Positions 8,464 to 17,743 are shown, numbered from the stretch's first letter. The stretch: DNA of 64,000 nucleotides from JAJRXC01 sp047639555 (GCA_047639555.1 JBLIOE010000003.1:62001-126000), one strand, 5' to 3'. Notes: generated by a model from the sequence alone, not told the origin. Made by a program: numbers and translations.

Positions 8464-10778
8464 CCGACTTCGCAACCGGCCTTAGCGCCGCGGAAGTAGA
8501 AGCCCGAGTTGCCGCCGGCCGGACCAATGACGTCCCCGACGCGCCAGTGCGCACGTTCCCCCAGATCGTCAAAGCCAATGTACTGACGCCGGTGAACGCC
8601 ATCATCGGTTCGCTCTTTGTCCTGATCCTGATCGCCGGCTTCCCGGCCGATGCCTTGTTCGCCGGTGTCGTCGTATCGAACAGCATCATCGGCATCGGCC
8701 AGGAGATTCAAGCTCGCCGCACGCTCAACGCGCTCGCCGTTTTGTCGGCACCGCGGGCCCGGGTGCGGCGCGACAGCACCGACGAAGAGATCGGGGTGAG
8801 CGGTGTCGTGGAAGACGACATTCTCGTGCTCGTTCCCGGGGATCAGGTGGTCGTCGATGGTGTCGTGGCCGAAGAACATGGCCTCGAGATCGACGAGTCG
8901 CTACTCACTGGTGAAGCCGATTCGGTCGACAAGGAGGAGGGCGACGAAGTGTTGTCGGGCTCTTTCGTGTCCGCCGGTTCTGGTGTGTATCGGGCCACCA
9001 ACGTGGGCGCCGATTCCTTTGCCGCCAAGCTCGCCGACGAGGCCAAACGTTTCGAGCTCGCCGGGAGCGAGCTCCGCCGAGGCGTGAACTCGATTCTACG
9101 CTGGCTTCAGTTCATCATTCCGCCCGCCGCCGCCCTGCTTCTCCTCCGTCAGCTCAACACCGAGGACCGCTGGCAAGAGGCACTCCAGGCCACCGTTGCC
9201 GCGGCCGTCGCCATGGTCCCCGACGGCCTTGTGCTGCTGACGAGTCTCAGCTTCATTACCGGCGTCGTCGCGCTGGCCCGCCGTAAGGCGCTCGCGAAAG
9301 AACTGGCGTCGGTCGAGCTACTCGCCCGTGTCGACACTCTCTGTCTCGACAAGACCGGCACGATCACCACCGGTGAGATCTCGCTCGGCCACATTGAACC
9401 ACTGGGCACGACCAGCGCCGAGGAGGCCGCCGCCGTGCTCGGCGCGCTCGGCGCCGCTGACCCTGCACCCAACTCCACGCTGTTGGCGATCGCCACTTCC
9501 CACACCGACCCCGGCTGGGAGCCCGTCGAGAGTTTGCCGTTCTCCTCCGCTCGTAAGTGGGCGGGAGCCTCCTACGTCGGCCGCGGCGTGTACTTCCTTG
9601 GTGCTCCCGACATTCTCTTCGGTGACAACAACGACGAGGATCGCAAACGGGCCGACGAGGCTGCTGCTGCGGGTACTCGAGTACTCCTTGTCACCCATTC
9701 GCCGGGCGAGTGGGACGGCGACATTCTTCCTACCGAACGGCACCCCGTGGCGCTCGTCCATTTGGAAGACACCGTCCGGTCCGATGCGCCGGAAATCCTC
9801 GCCTTCTTCCGTGAACAAGGCGTCGATCTCAAGGTGATCTCGGGCGACAATCCAGCCACTGTTGCCGCCGTGGCACGGCGGGCTGGCATCGTTAACGCCG
9901 ACGACTTCGTGGACGCTCGGACGCTGCCCGAAGACCAAGAGGGTCTGGCCGACGCACTCGAGACCACCACCGTTTTCGGTCGGGTGACCCCGCACCAGAA
10001 GCGGGCCATGGTTCATGCTCTTCAGTCGCGGGGCCGCACCGTAGCCATGACTGGCGATGGCGTGAACGACGTGCTCGCCTTGAAAGACGCCGACATGGGG
10101 ATTGCCATGGGTTCCGGCTCTTCCGCCACGAGAGCGGTCGCTCAGCTGGTCTTGCTCGACAACAAATTCTCGACGCTCCCTCGTGTACTGGCCGAGGGTC
10201 GCAAGGTAATCAACAACATCGAACGGGTCGCCAACCTGTTCATCACCAAGGCGGCCTACGCCGTGCTACTCACGGCACTGGTTGGCATCGCCGGTTCCCC
10301 GTTCCCGTTCCTTCCCCGCCAACTCACCCTGATCGGCACATTCTCGATCGGTGTACCCGGCTTCTTCCTGGCGCTCGCACCAAACAACGCTCTTGTCCGG
10401 CCCGGGTTCTTGCCACGAGTACTTCGTTTCTCAATCCCGGCCGGTGCAGTAGCGGGCACGACAACGTTCGTGCTCTACGAGATCGTGCGACGAATGGACG
10501 GCATCAACCTCGCTGAGGCTCGCACCGCCGCGACGGCAACACTGCTTCTGCTTGGCCTCGCAATTCTGCTGACCGTCAGCCGTCCTTGGCAGCCGTGGAA
10601 AGTTGCGCTGACCGCCAGCATGGCCGGTTGCTACGGAATCGTCATGGCGTGGGGCAAAGCCCGCGAGTACTTCGAACTCGACCTCCCCACCGGCGAGGCG
10701 TGGCTGGCCGTCGGCATCGCCGGAGCGATCGGGAGTGTCGCCATCGGAGTTGTCACCCATCTCCTGTTCCGCGACTGA
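8460..10778 (+). CDS. ctpE: P-type cation-transporting ATPase, CtpE-like
   Basis: This 772-residue P-type ATPase has DESLLTGEAD in the actuator domain, phosphorylation motif DKTGT near residue 297, and a hinge TGDGVNDVLALKDADMGIAMG. Hydrophobic segments occur as one pair early, one pair before the DKTGT, and a C-terminal group of about six. The N-terminal SxxEVxxRVAAGRTNDVP and overall layout match mycobacterial CtpE, which imports calcium, rather than the metal-binding CopA/ZntA type, since no N-terminal CxxC domain is present. The GTG start overlaps the Nudix stop. Ion specificity is by family analogy only. Confidence 0.83.
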   Translation: MTDFATGLSAAEVEARVAAGRTNDVPDAPVRTFPQIVKANVLTPVNAIIGSLFVLILIAGFPADALFAGVVVSNSIIGIGQEIQARRTLNALAVLSAPRARVRRDSTDEEIGVSGVVEDDILVLVPGDQVVVDGVVAEEHGLEIDESLLTGEADSVDKEEGDEVLSGSFVSAGSGVYRATNVGADSFAAKLADEAKRFELAGSELRRGVNSILRWLQFIIPPAAALLLLRQLNTEDRWQEALQATVAAAVAMVPDGLVLLTSLSFITGVVALARRKALAKELASVELLARVDTLCLDKTGTITTGEISLGHIEPLGTTSAEEAAAVLGALGAADPAPNSTLLAIATSHTDPGWEPVESLPFSSARKWAGASYVGRGVYFLGAPDILFGDNNDEDRKRADEAAAAGTRVLLVTHSPGEWDGDILPTERHPVALVHLEDTVRSDAPEILAFFREQGVDLKVISGDNPATVAAVARRAGIVNADDFVDARTLPEDQEGLADALETTTVFGRVTPHQKRAMVHALQSRGRTVAMTGDGVNDVLALKDADMGIAMGSGSSATRAVAQLVLLDNKFSTLPRVLAEGRKVINNIERVANLFITKAAYAVLLTALVGIAGSPFPFLPRQLTLIGTFSIGVPGFFLALAPNNALVRPGFLPRVLRFSIPAGAVAGTTTFVLYEIVRRMDGINLAEARTAATATLLLLGLAILLTVSRPWQPWKVALTASMAGCYGIVMAWGKAREYFELDLPTGEAWLAVGIAGAIGSVAIGVVTHLLFRD

Positions 10779-10823
10779 AGCGGGATCGTTGCGAAGGACC
10801 TGCTTCGAATAGTGTCCTAGGCG

Positions 10824-11666
10824 ATGGCCGACACACCCAGCCTGCACGACGACTTCGAAGACCTCGCCGTCACGATCGATGACAAGGTCGCGGTTCTCAC
10901 CCTGAATCGACCCGAGCAGCTCAATGCTTTCTCCCGGGCAATGGGGCAAAGCCTTACTGCGGCGCTTCGTGCCGCCGATGCCGACGACGGCATTCGCGTC
11001 GTCATCCTCACCGGCGCCGGCCGAGCGTTCTGCGCCGGGGCCGACTTCTCGGGCGGGGCTGGCGTCTTCGGCCCACCGACCAAGGAGACGTTTAGCTCTG
11101 ACCCACTCGACGACTTCCATCCGTGGGACGTGCGTAAGCCGGTGATCGCCGCGATCAACGGCCACGCGGTCGGGCTCGGCCTGACCATGCCGCTGCAGTG
11201 CGACATCCGGATCGTGGCGAACGAGGCCAAGCTCGGGATTGTCCAGACCCGGCGCGGCATCCTTCCCGACCTTCATTCACACTGGACACTCCCCCGCCTC
11301 GTCGGCCACACGCGAGCGACCGAGATCATGCTCACCGGCCGGATGTTTCGCGGCACCGACGCCCTCGAGTGGGGGCTCGCCACCGAAGCCTTGCCGGCCG
11401 AGGAAGTGCTCCCTCGGGCGCTCGAGCTCGCCCACGAGATGGCCACCCATACCGCACCAATTTCCGTCGGCGCCTCGAAGCGGTTGCTCTGGATGTCGGC
11501 TCCCAGTCCTGCGGAGATCAACGACCTCGAACGCGACATTCATCTGCACCTGATGGGAACGGCCGACTCCAAAGAAGGTGTCATGGCGTTCATGGAGAAG
11601 CGTGATCCGGAATGGTCACTAAAGCTCAGCGAGGACTGGCCCGAATGGCTGAACGACGCGCGCTAG
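10824..11666 (+). CDS. Enoyl-CoA hydratase/isomerase (crotonase family)
   Basis: This 280-residue crotonase has the CoA-binding and oxyanion-hole segments VAVLTLNRPEQLNAFS and GAGRAFCAGADFSGG, and the second oxyanion strand INGHAVGLGLTMPLQCDIRIVA. The usual catalytic Glu region reads RRGILPDLHSHWTLPRLVG. It likely acts on a CoA-thioester in beta-oxidation or side-chain degradation. TAGTGT lies 8 nt before the ATG (leaderless pattern). It overlaps the next gene by 22 bases, starting a four-gene run to the lipid kinase. Confidence 0.85.
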   Translation: MADTPSLHDDFEDLAVTIDDKVAVLTLNRPEQLNAFSRAMGQSLTAALRAADADDGIRVVILTGAGRAFCAGADFSGGAGVFGPPTKETFSSDPLDDFHPWDVRKPVIAAINGHAVGLGLTMPLQCDIRIVANEAKLGIVQTRRGILPDLHSHWTLPRLVGHTRATEIMLTGRMFRGTDALEWGLATEALPAEEVLPRALELAHEMATHTAPISVGASKRLLWMSAPSPAEINDLERDIHLHLMGTADSKEGVMAFMEKRDPEWSLKLSEDWPEWLNDAR

Positions 11667-12307
11667 TGGTTGGCGCCCGCGACCCGGGCATCGCCGTTGC
11701 CGGAGCGCTTCGCGAGCGCGGTTGGACGGTCACTCACCTGGCCGACGATGACCTCGCCTGGACCGACTCCACGATCGATCACCTCGACCAGGCGCCCCTC
11801 GACCTCGTTGTCCATGCTCGTTATCCCGCGATTGCCCGCCAGCGCCAAGCGTTCATCGACCTCTCGGCAGCCCACTGGGCGGCCGCCGCTGACGAACCGC
11901 TGGAGGCCGCAATACGGCTGGCCCGGGCCGCCCACAGCCGCCTCGCCGCGGCCCACGGCACGATGATCTTCCTCGTTCCGCTGATGGCGTCGGCCGGGGG
12001 CGAGGGCTTCGCGGCAATGGCCACCGCGGCCGAAGGAGCTCGCCTGCTCGCCAAGTCTCTCGCCAAGACGTGGGGCGACGATGGCATCGCCGTCCACGCG
12101 ATCACCCTCGACCCCTCCGCCTTCCTCGCCGCAAACGACGCCGCGGGCATGGCGGAGGCGAACGCACTCCACGACCCACCGCTCGGACACGTTCCCGACC
12201 TCACCACCGAACTCACCCCGATCATCGAAGCCCTCACGACGAACGACTTCGCCGGCCTCACCGGTGCCTCGCTCGTTGTCGACGGCGGACTCTGGATGCC
12301 CGGATGA
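11645..12307 (+). CDS. Degenerate short-chain dehydrogenase-like protein (catalytic Tyr/Lys absent)
   Basis: This 220-residue Rossmann protein is SDR-like in outline: ALVVGARDPGIAVAGAL at the N-terminus, a C-terminal ASLVVDGGLWMPG typical of the SDR end. The TGxxxGIG nucleotide motif is altered to VGARDPGIA, and where YxxxK should be the sequence reads GFAAMATAAEGARLLAKSLA, with Met and Ala in place of Tyr and Lys. It may be a non-catalytic partner of the intact SDR encoded immediately downstream (ATGA overlap). The start at 11645 inside the crotonase gene is preferred to 11612. Confidence 0.7.
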   Translation: MAERRALVVGARDPGIAVAGALRERGWTVTHLADDDLAWTDSTIDHLDQAPLDLVVHARYPAIARQRQAFIDLSAAHWAAAADEPLEAAIRLARAAHSRLAAAHGTMIFLVPLMASAGGEGFAAMATAAEGARLLAKSLAKTWGDDGIAVHAITLDPSAFLAANDAAGMAEANALHDPPLGHVPDLTTELTPIIEALTTNDFAGLTGASLVVDGGLWMPG

Positions 12308-13101
12308 GCACGGTTCCGACACCGCCGCTACCGACCGTCGCTGGATTGCTGACCGGCCGCGTTGCCATTGTGACTGGAGCGGGTCAGGGCGTCGGCGAAG
12401 GAATCGCCGCTTCGATGGCCGCCGCGGGAGCCGCCGTTGTGATCGCCGCCCGCCGGGCCGAGACCGGCGAACCGGCCGCCGAACGGATCCGGGCCAACGG
12501 TGGCACAGCCGTGTTCGAACGATGTGATGTCACCAACCGGGCCGACGTCGACGCCGCGGTCGCTGCCGCGATCGCCCAGTTCGACCGTCTCGACACCATG
12601 GTGCACAACGCCGTCTCTCCCCCCGGTCCACCCCGGCCGATTCAGGAGATCGACGACGAGACGATCGCCCTACAGATCGCCACCTCCACCACCGCCAGCT
12701 TTCACTGCGCCCAGGCCGCGTTCCCCCACCTTCAGGCCGACTACGGATCGCTGATCCTCCTCACATCACCGGCCGGCATCGAGGGTTCAGGAAACCTCCC
12801 GCTCTACGGCGCAGTGAAGGGGGCCCAGCGCGGCCTACTCAAGAGCCTCGCTCGAGAGTGGGGACCAGCGGGAGTGCGAGTCAACGCCATCGCCCCAGTC
12901 GCGTGGACCCCAGCGATGGACACCGCCACCGCCGCCAACCCCACACTCGAAGCCCGTCTACGAGGCCGAACACCACTCCAGCGGATCGGCGACCCCACCG
13001 ACGACATCGGCCCCGTCGCGGTCTTCCTGGCCTCATCATTGTCCCGGCACATGACCGGTCAAACCCTCGCGGTCGATGGCGGCCGCTACCTCGGCCTATG
13101 A
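12304..13101 (+). CDS. Short-chain dehydrogenase/reductase
   Basis: This 265-residue SDR has all landmarks of a classical NAD(P)-dependent oxidoreductase: TGAGQGVGEG cofactor loop, a HNAV variant of the NNAG motif, the Ser of LLTSPAG, LYGAVKG supplying Tyr and Lys, and the terminal GQTLAVDGGRY. It starts in an ATGA overlap with the degenerate SDR-like gene and ends in another ATGA overlap with the lipid kinase. Beside a crotonase this suggests a CoA-ester or steroid-type substrate, but that is inference. Confidence 0.86.
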   Translation: MSTVPTPPLPTVAGLLTGRVAIVTGAGQGVGEGIAASMAAAGAAVVIAARRAETGEPAAERIRANGGTAVFERCDVTNRADVDAAVAAAIAQFDRLDTMVHNAVSPPGPPRPIQEIDDETIALQIATSTTASFHCAQAAFPHLQADYGSLILLTSPAGIEGSGNLPLYGAVKGAQRGLLKSLAREWGPAGVRVNAIAPVAWTPAMDTATAANPTLEARLRGRTPLQRIGDPTDDIGPVAVFLASSLSRHMTGQTLAVDGGRYLGL

Positions 13102-13982
13102 CCGTTCATCTCCTGTTCAGCCCCGACGCCGGACGCGGCAACGCGAAGAATGCGTACACGACACTGCTCCAGACCCTCGCCGCGGAAGGCGCCGACGTTG
13201 TCGACATCACGGGAGCGAGTGCGGCAGCCAGCGCCGAAGCCGCGGCCGAAGTCGTACGTTCCGGGGCCGAACGGCTGGTCGTCGCCGGTGGCGATGGCCT
13301 TGTCCATCTCGGCTTGCAGGCGACAGCCGGCACCGACACGATCCTCGGAGTTGTCCCCGTCGGGACCGGCAATGATTTCGTGCGCGGTCTTGACGGCTTT
13401 CCGACTGAGATTCGGGCGGCCGCCCGTGGCGCCCTCGGCAACGCCCGCTCCCTCGATGCAATCAGGGTCGAGAGCGCCGCGGGCAATCACTGGATCGCCT
13501 CGGTTGCAACCGGCGGCTTCTCCGCCGATGTCAATGATCGGGCCAACCGTTTGCGCTTTCCCAAGGGTCCTTCTCGTTACACGGTCGCGACCGTCGCCGA
13601 AATTCCCACCCTCACGTCTCGTGCCGTCACGGTCACCGTTGATGGCGAAGCTCATGACTTCAATGCCGGGCTCTTCGCCGTCGCCAACACGGGATGGTTC
13701 GGTGGCGGAATGCACATCTGCCCCGATGCCGACCCCGACGACGGCCTCCTCGATGTCACGATTGTCGCCGACGTTGGTCGACTCGAACTCCTTCGGTTCT
13801 TCCGGCTCGTGTTCTCTGGCAAACACCTGGCCCACCCAAAGGTGCATTCACTACGCGGTCGAACCATCGACATCGCGCTACGCGCCGATGGCGATCTCGA
13901 GCTTTGGGGTGATGGCGAACCCGTTGGCCCCACCCCCAGCACGATGACGGCCGTTCCCGGCGCCCTTCGTCTCGCCTACTAG
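13098..13982 (+). CDS. Diacylglycerol/lipid kinase family protein (DgkB/YegS-like)
   Basis: This 294-residue protein belongs to the DAGK catalytic family. It shows the opening LLFSPDAGRGNA, the nucleotide-binding VVAGGDGLVH near residue 64, and VVPVGTGNDFVRGL. The C-terminal half carries the family's FAVANTGWFGGGMHICPDADPDDGLLDV. Such kinases phosphorylate diacylglycerol or related lipids at the membrane. It is the last gene of a coupled run that begins with the crotonase, and it converges on the FGE gene 23 bases away. Confidence 0.87.
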   Translation: MTVHLLFSPDAGRGNAKNAYTTLLQTLAAEGADVVDITGASAAASAEAAAEVVRSGAERLVVAGGDGLVHLGLQATAGTDTILGVVPVGTGNDFVRGLDGFPTEIRAAARGALGNARSLDAIRVESAAGNHWIASVATGGFSADVNDRANRLRFPKGPSRYTVATVAEIPTLTSRAVTVTVDGEAHDFNAGLFAVANTGWFGGGMHICPDADPDDGLLDVTIVADVGRLELLRFFRLVFSGKHLAHPKVHSLRGRTIDIALRADGDLELWGDGEPVGPTPSTMTAVPGALRLAY

Positions 13983-14005
13983 CCGGCGGCCGAGGGGTCT
14001 TTCCT

Positions 14006-14884
14006 TTATACCGCGACCCGAAAGCCCATGTTTCCGGTGGAGGTATCGAACGTATTCGAGGATCTCGCGCCCACCCGGTACCGGCTGCAGTAGGAGTCGT
14101 GACAGAGGTACGAGCCGCCGCGGATGACCTTGTGATTAGGCCGTTCGCCGAAGTCGTCGGCGCACCACTCCCACACGTTGCCCGCGACGTCGAAGAGGCC
14201 CCAGCCGTTGGGCGGATAGCTGCGTACCGGTGAGGTGCCCACGAAGCCATCGTCGAGCGTGTTGTCCATCGGGAAGGTGCCCTGCCAGATGTTGCAACGG
14301 TGCTCACCTCCGGGAGTGAGTTCATCGCCCCACGGGTAGGTGGCTTGTTCAACACCGCCGCGAGCCGCCCGCTCCCATTCGGTCTCTGAGGGGAGGCGAC
14401 CACCAACCCACTGGGCGTAGGCGCTGGCCTCCTTCCATGTCACGTGGACCACCGGGTGATCACCCAGTCCGTCGAGAGAGCTGTGGGGACCAAACGGGCG
14501 ACGCCAGTCGGCGCCTTCGACCGCTCGCCACCACTCCGCCCCGACAACACCGCGAGTGGGAGGGAATTCGTCGGGAAGGAGTCCACCGAATACGAAGGAC
14601 CAGCCGTCGGACTCGGCAAAGGTCTCAATGCCGGTCGCCGCGATGAACTCGGCGAACTCCTCGTTCGTCACCGGTGCCGCGGCAATAGCGAAGTCGACCG
14701 TGGTGACCGTTCGTATCGGCCCTTCCACATCGGCGGGGAATCGCCCATGGTCAGTGCCCATAACGAAGTCGCCCGCGGCGACCTCGATGAGGTCGGGCAA
14801 CACCCCGGTCGCCTCGACCGTAGGGGCATCGGGCGTCGTTGGCTCGTCGGATCGAGAAGGGGCGCAGCAGGCGTCGTCAGTCAC
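14006..14884 (-). CDS. Formylglycine-generating enzyme (sulfatase-modifying factor)
   Basis: This 292-residue protein is of the FGE-sulfatase family that oxidises a cysteine in sulfatases to formylglycine. True FGEs need two cysteines in GGSxLCHxSYC; here SYLCHDSYCSRYRVGARS keeps both (C261, C266), which separates it from EgtB-type relatives. WEWCADDF and the Trp-rich GAEWWRAVEGADWRRP segment are also typical. The GTG start at 14884 opens with TDDACCAPSR and has CATACT 6 nt upstream. It lies 19 bases after WhiB on the same strand. No sulfatase gene is in this window. Confidence 0.87.
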   Translation of the reverse strand: MTDDACCAPSRSDEPTTPDAPTVEATGVLPDLIEVAAGDFVMGTDHGRFPADVEGPIRTVTTVDFAIAAAPVTNEEFAEFIAATGIETFAESDGWSFVFGGLLPDEFPPTRGVVGAEWWRAVEGADWRRPFGPHSSLDGLGDHPVVHVTWKEASAYAQWVGGRLPSETEWERAARGGVEQATYPWGDELTPGGEHRCNIWQGTFPMDNTLDDGFVGTSPVRSYPPNGWGLFDVAGNVWEWCADDFGERPNHKVIRGGSYLCHDSYCSRYRVGARSSNTFDTSTGNMGFRVAV

Positions 14885-14903
14885 GACGCCAGTATGCGGG
14901 AAA

Positions 14904-15251
14904 TCAGGAAGCGTTTGCCATGGCGTCGCGAGCACGCTGCTCGGCGACACGCTTGCGGCCAATGATCGGCGTAGTGGGAGGGAAGCCGGCTTCGGCTCGT
15001 TCCGATTCGCTCTCGCCGCCCCAGAAGCCAAGCTCCCGGTTGCCGCGGGCGTAGTCGCGGCAAGAACTCAGCCCGACACAACCCTCACAGATCACACCCG
15101 CTGAGCTCTCACGGCGCACACGCGCCTCGGGACGCTCGGCGAACGGCGCAAAGAAGAGGTCGCTATGGCCAGCACAGGCCGCAACTTCCATCCACTCTGT
15201 GGACCCGGTGGGCCCAACTGACATCTCTGTCGGTTCGAGGATTTCCAACAT
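14904..15251 (-). CDS. WhiB-family iron-sulfur transcription regulator
   Basis: This 115-residue protein has the four cluster cysteines of WhiB proteins: C26, then C55-x2-C58 and C64 (ICEGCVGLSSC), followed by the turn GFWGG and a basic tail (IIGRKRVAEQRARDA) for DNA contact. WhiB proteins bind a 4Fe-4S cluster and usually act with the primary sigma factor. The ATG at 15251 is preferred; an upstream in-frame GTG (15284) would add 11 residues. It is probably cotranscribed with the FGE gene. The 165 bases upstream to 15450 hold no gene and presumably its promoter and leader. Confidence 0.87.
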   Translation of the reverse strand: MLEILEPTEMSVGPTGSTEWMEVAACAGHSDLFFAPFAERPEARVRRESSAGVICEGCVGLSSCRDYARGNRELGFWGGESESERAEAGFPPTTPIIGRKRVAEQRARDAMANAS

Positions 15252-15450
15252 CTCACACACCCGCTTCCCTGGGACCCTCCCCACACGGTTGGTGTGGCGG
15301 CGGTGCCCCGTTCGGCAACACCTTGCAACTTAGGAAAACATCGGCAGAAAGTCCCGTGAACTCTAATGATTGTTCGCGCTAGGAGCTATCGCGAAAAGTG
15401 ATCGGCCACGGAGCGTCGAACTCTCGCAGCGAATCATTCCTGACGGTGCA

Positions 15451-16998
15451 TCAGTTTGGCGAGTGCCAAGTCGGCCAAGTGACCACGAATCGAGCGCCCC
15501 CGAGCGGAGCCTCGCTCACCTCCACGCCGCCGCCCATCGAATGCACCGTGGCCGCCACAACGGCGAGACCAAGCCCGGCACCACCGGTGTCGCGCTCGCG
15601 GGCTGCTTCCAGCCGGGTGAACCGTTCGAAGACACGATCGCGATCGGCCACGTCGACGCCCGGGCCATCATCATCGACCCACAGCGTCACGTTGCCGGCG
15701 CTGGTGTGCACGCCAACGGCCACCTGTGACTCAGCATGACGGGCTGCATTGTCCATCAGGTGCACCAAGATACGGGTACAACCCTCGCGGGTTCCCTGGA
15801 CCTGGCCGGCCGACACATGCTTCGTATCCACGGGCACGCGCCGACGACGAGCCGCTTCGGCCAACGCGATGTCGTCGAGGTCGATGGCGGTGAAGTGGGC
15901 CGGGCTTCTTGCCTCGTCACCGCGGGCGAGCACCAGCAGGTCGGCCACGATCCGTTCGAGACGTAGTGACTCACCGAGTACACCTTCGGCCAGCTCTGCT
16001 GTGGCGGTCGCTTCTGGCTTCCGGAGGGCCACCTCGGCTTCGCTGCGAAGCACGGCGACGGGCGAGCGAAGTTCGTGCGACGCATCGGAGATGAACTGTC
16101 GAAGCCGTTGATCATCACCCTCGAGGCGGTCGAGCATCTTGTTCATCGTGACGCCGAGTTCTTGAATCTCGTCGCCGGTTACCGGCACAGGTACCCGTTC
16201 GTGCAAAGTGCCTCCGGAGATCACACCAACCTGTTGAGAAATCCGGCGGACGGGAGCGAGCGCGCGACCCGTGAGGATCCATGTCGCCAGCGCGGAGAAG
16301 ACAATCAGGATCGGCCCGACGATCAGCAGGATGTCTTGGAGCTTGTCGGCGCTACGCAACACGTCGCCGATGTCGGCCCCCACGACGAAGCTGATTCCTT
16401 GAACCTCCGAGGTCGTCGCAGCCACGTTCATGGAACGAGCCGCCTCATCGAACCGCTCATCGAGGAGTTGATCGAAGAGCGTTTCGTCTTCGATCTGGCC
16501 GGACTCCGCCGCTTCGAAGATGAGTGCGAGATCGAGATCCGCACTCGCGAAGGCCAGGTCTTGAAGGTTGAATTCGAAAGCCAAGGACCCCTCGAATTCC
16601 TCGGGATCGATGTCGAGCACCTCGGTGGGTGCGCCATCGAGTCCCGCGATCGCCACGAACCCGAAGCTGTGCATTACCGGCAAGCCGTCGGTTCGAGAAC
16701 GACCCATTTCATGAAGGAGCGCTTCGAGGGCGTTGCTCCGCTCAAGCTCAATGACGAGCTCATCGAGCTGCCCGACAAAGAAGGCCGACTCATCATCGAA
16801 GGAGCTGAATTTCTCGCTGCCCTCTTCAAAGAGAAGCCCGTCGAGAAACAACGACTGTGTCGCGGCGTCGTCGAGGACATCGTCCACCAGGCTTTCTTCG
16901 ATGCGGGCTACGCCGATCGTGGCGGCGAGAGCCATGCTCAGTCCGGCAACGAGCACGACCAGGGCCGTGAGCCGGACTCGCATCGACCGCCAGCTCAT
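15451..16998 (-). CDS. Sensor histidine kinase with a strongly acidic extracytoplasmic domain
   Basis: This 515-residue kinase has a membrane helix at about 11-29 and a second at about 222-245 bracketing a sensor of roughly 190 residues rich in Asp and Glu (FEEGSEKFSSFDDES, DPEEFEGSLAFEF, DERFDEAARS). Then come HAMP, the phosphoacceptor region ISDASHELRSPVAVLR, the N box HLMDNAARH, DDGPGV and GAGLGLAVVAA. Its ATG overlaps the regulator stop (ATGA). An acidic sensor next to the membrane recalls PhoQ-like cation or cationic-peptide sensing; this is inference. The partner regulator and a divergent acidic membrane-anchored protein are adjacent. Confidence 0.88.
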   Translation of the reverse strand: MSWRSMRVRLTALVVLVAGLSMALAATIGVARIEESLVDDVLDDAATQSLFLDGLLFEEGSEKFSSFDDESAFFVGQLDELVIELERSNALEALLHEMGRSRTDGLPVMHSFGFVAIAGLDGAPTEVLDIDPEEFEGSLAFEFNLQDLAFASADLDLALIFEAAESGQIEDETLFDQLLDERFDEAARSMNVAATTSEVQGISFVVGADIGDVLRSADKLQDILLIVGPILIVFSALATWILTGRALAPVRRISQQVGVISGGTLHERVPVPVTGDEIQELGVTMNKMLDRLEGDDQRLRQFISDASHELRSPVAVLRSEAEVALRKPEATATAELAEGVLGESLRLERIVADLLVLARGDEARSPAHFTAIDLDDIALAEAARRRRVPVDTKHVSAGQVQGTREGCTRILVHLMDNAARHAESQVAVGVHTSAGNVTLWVDDDGPGVDVADRDRVFERFTRLEAARERDTGGAGLGLAVVAATVHSMGGGVEVSEAPLGGARFVVTWPTWHSPN

Positions 16999-17666
16999 AC
17001 GTCGACGACCTGGTATCCGTAGCCGCGGACCGTCGAAATCGACCCGGTGTCGAACGGCTTGTCGACCTTGCGGCGCAGATAACCGACGTACACCTCAACG
17101 ATGTTGGGGTCGCCCTCGAAGTCGATCCCCCACACTTCGTCAATGAGTTCCTGCTTGGCCACCGCATCCGGGGCCTTCCGCATCAACACTTCGAGCACCG
17201 CAAATTCGCGCGGCGTCAGCTCGACCCGATCCTCACCGCGAGTGCAGTGTCGGGTGGCCGGATCCAGGACAAGACCGCCGGCCTCGATCAGGAGCGCGGG
17301 AGTAGAGGAGCCGCGTCGGATCAGCGAACGCAAACGGGCGGTAAGCACCATGTGGGAGAACGGCTTACGGAGATAGTCGTCAGCCCCGAACTCAAAACCT
17401 TCGGCCTCGTCGTACTCGCCCTCCTTCGCCGTCAGCATCAGGATGGGGGTCCAGATGTCTTCATCACGCAAGGTCCGGCACACCTCGTAGCCATTCATGC
17501 CCGGCAGCATGATGTCGAGAATGATCGCGCTGTAGGTGCCTTCCCTCGCTCGCCATAGGCCGTCGGTGCCGTCATGCACAACGTCGACATCGAATCCGTC
17601 GGCTTCAAGGCCGCGAGCGATGGACTTCGCCAGCCGCTCTTCGTCGTCCACTACAAGAATGCGCAC
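16995..17666 (-). CDS. OmpR/PhoB-family response regulator
   Basis: This 223-residue regulator has a receiver domain with acidic pocket VDDEE, phosphoacceptor D51 (LDIMLPG) and Lys near 101 (YLRKPF), then a winged-helix DNA-binding domain (LTPREFAVLEVLMRKAPDAV, ending in the RRKVDKPFDTGSISTVRGYGYQV motif). It starts with GTG after GAGAGG, a ribosome site that overlaps a TCTCAA word. It is translationally coupled to the kinase. Several TCTCAG boxes at 17700-17735 on the divergent side are good candidates for its binding site. MprA/TcrX-like regulators are the nearest analogues I can name. Confidence 0.9.
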   Translation of the reverse strand: MRILVVDDEERLAKSIARGLEADGFDVDVVHDGTDGLWRAREGTYSAIILDIMLPGMNGYEVCRTLRDEDIWTPILMLTAKEGEYDEAEGFEFGADDYLRKPFSHMVLTARLRSLIRRGSSTPALLIEAGGLVLDPATRHCTRGEDRVELTPREFAVLEVLMRKAPDAVAKQELIDEVWGIDFEGDPNIVEVYVGYLRRKVDKPFDTGSISTVRGYGYQVVDV

Positions 17667-17699
17667 CTCTCAAGTGTGCCAGTCCTCATGGGGCGAAGG

Positions 17700-17743
17700 C
17701 TGAGAGGCCTCTCAGGACTCTCAGCTTGGTCTCAGGGTCTCTG
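17700..17743. promoter_or_regulatory. Candidate response-regulator operator: TCTCAG direct repeats and a 16-bp palindrome
   Basis: Between the divergent regulator and acidic-protein genes lie three TCTCAG words starting at 17710, 17719 and 17730, plus a looser TCTCTG at 17738; spacing is 9, 11 and 8 bases. The first is also the right half of the perfect palindrome CTGAGAGGCCTCTCAG (17700-17715). OmpR-type regulators bind direct repeats spaced by about one helical turn, so this is a plausible operator serving the acidic-protein gene and possibly autoregulation. Confidence 0.55.

Noticed and set aside
14006..14884. EgtB/ergothioneine-type assignment for the FGE-fold protein
   Set aside because: It keeps the LCHxSYC cysteine pair of true formylglycine-generating enzymes and lacks a DinB domain.
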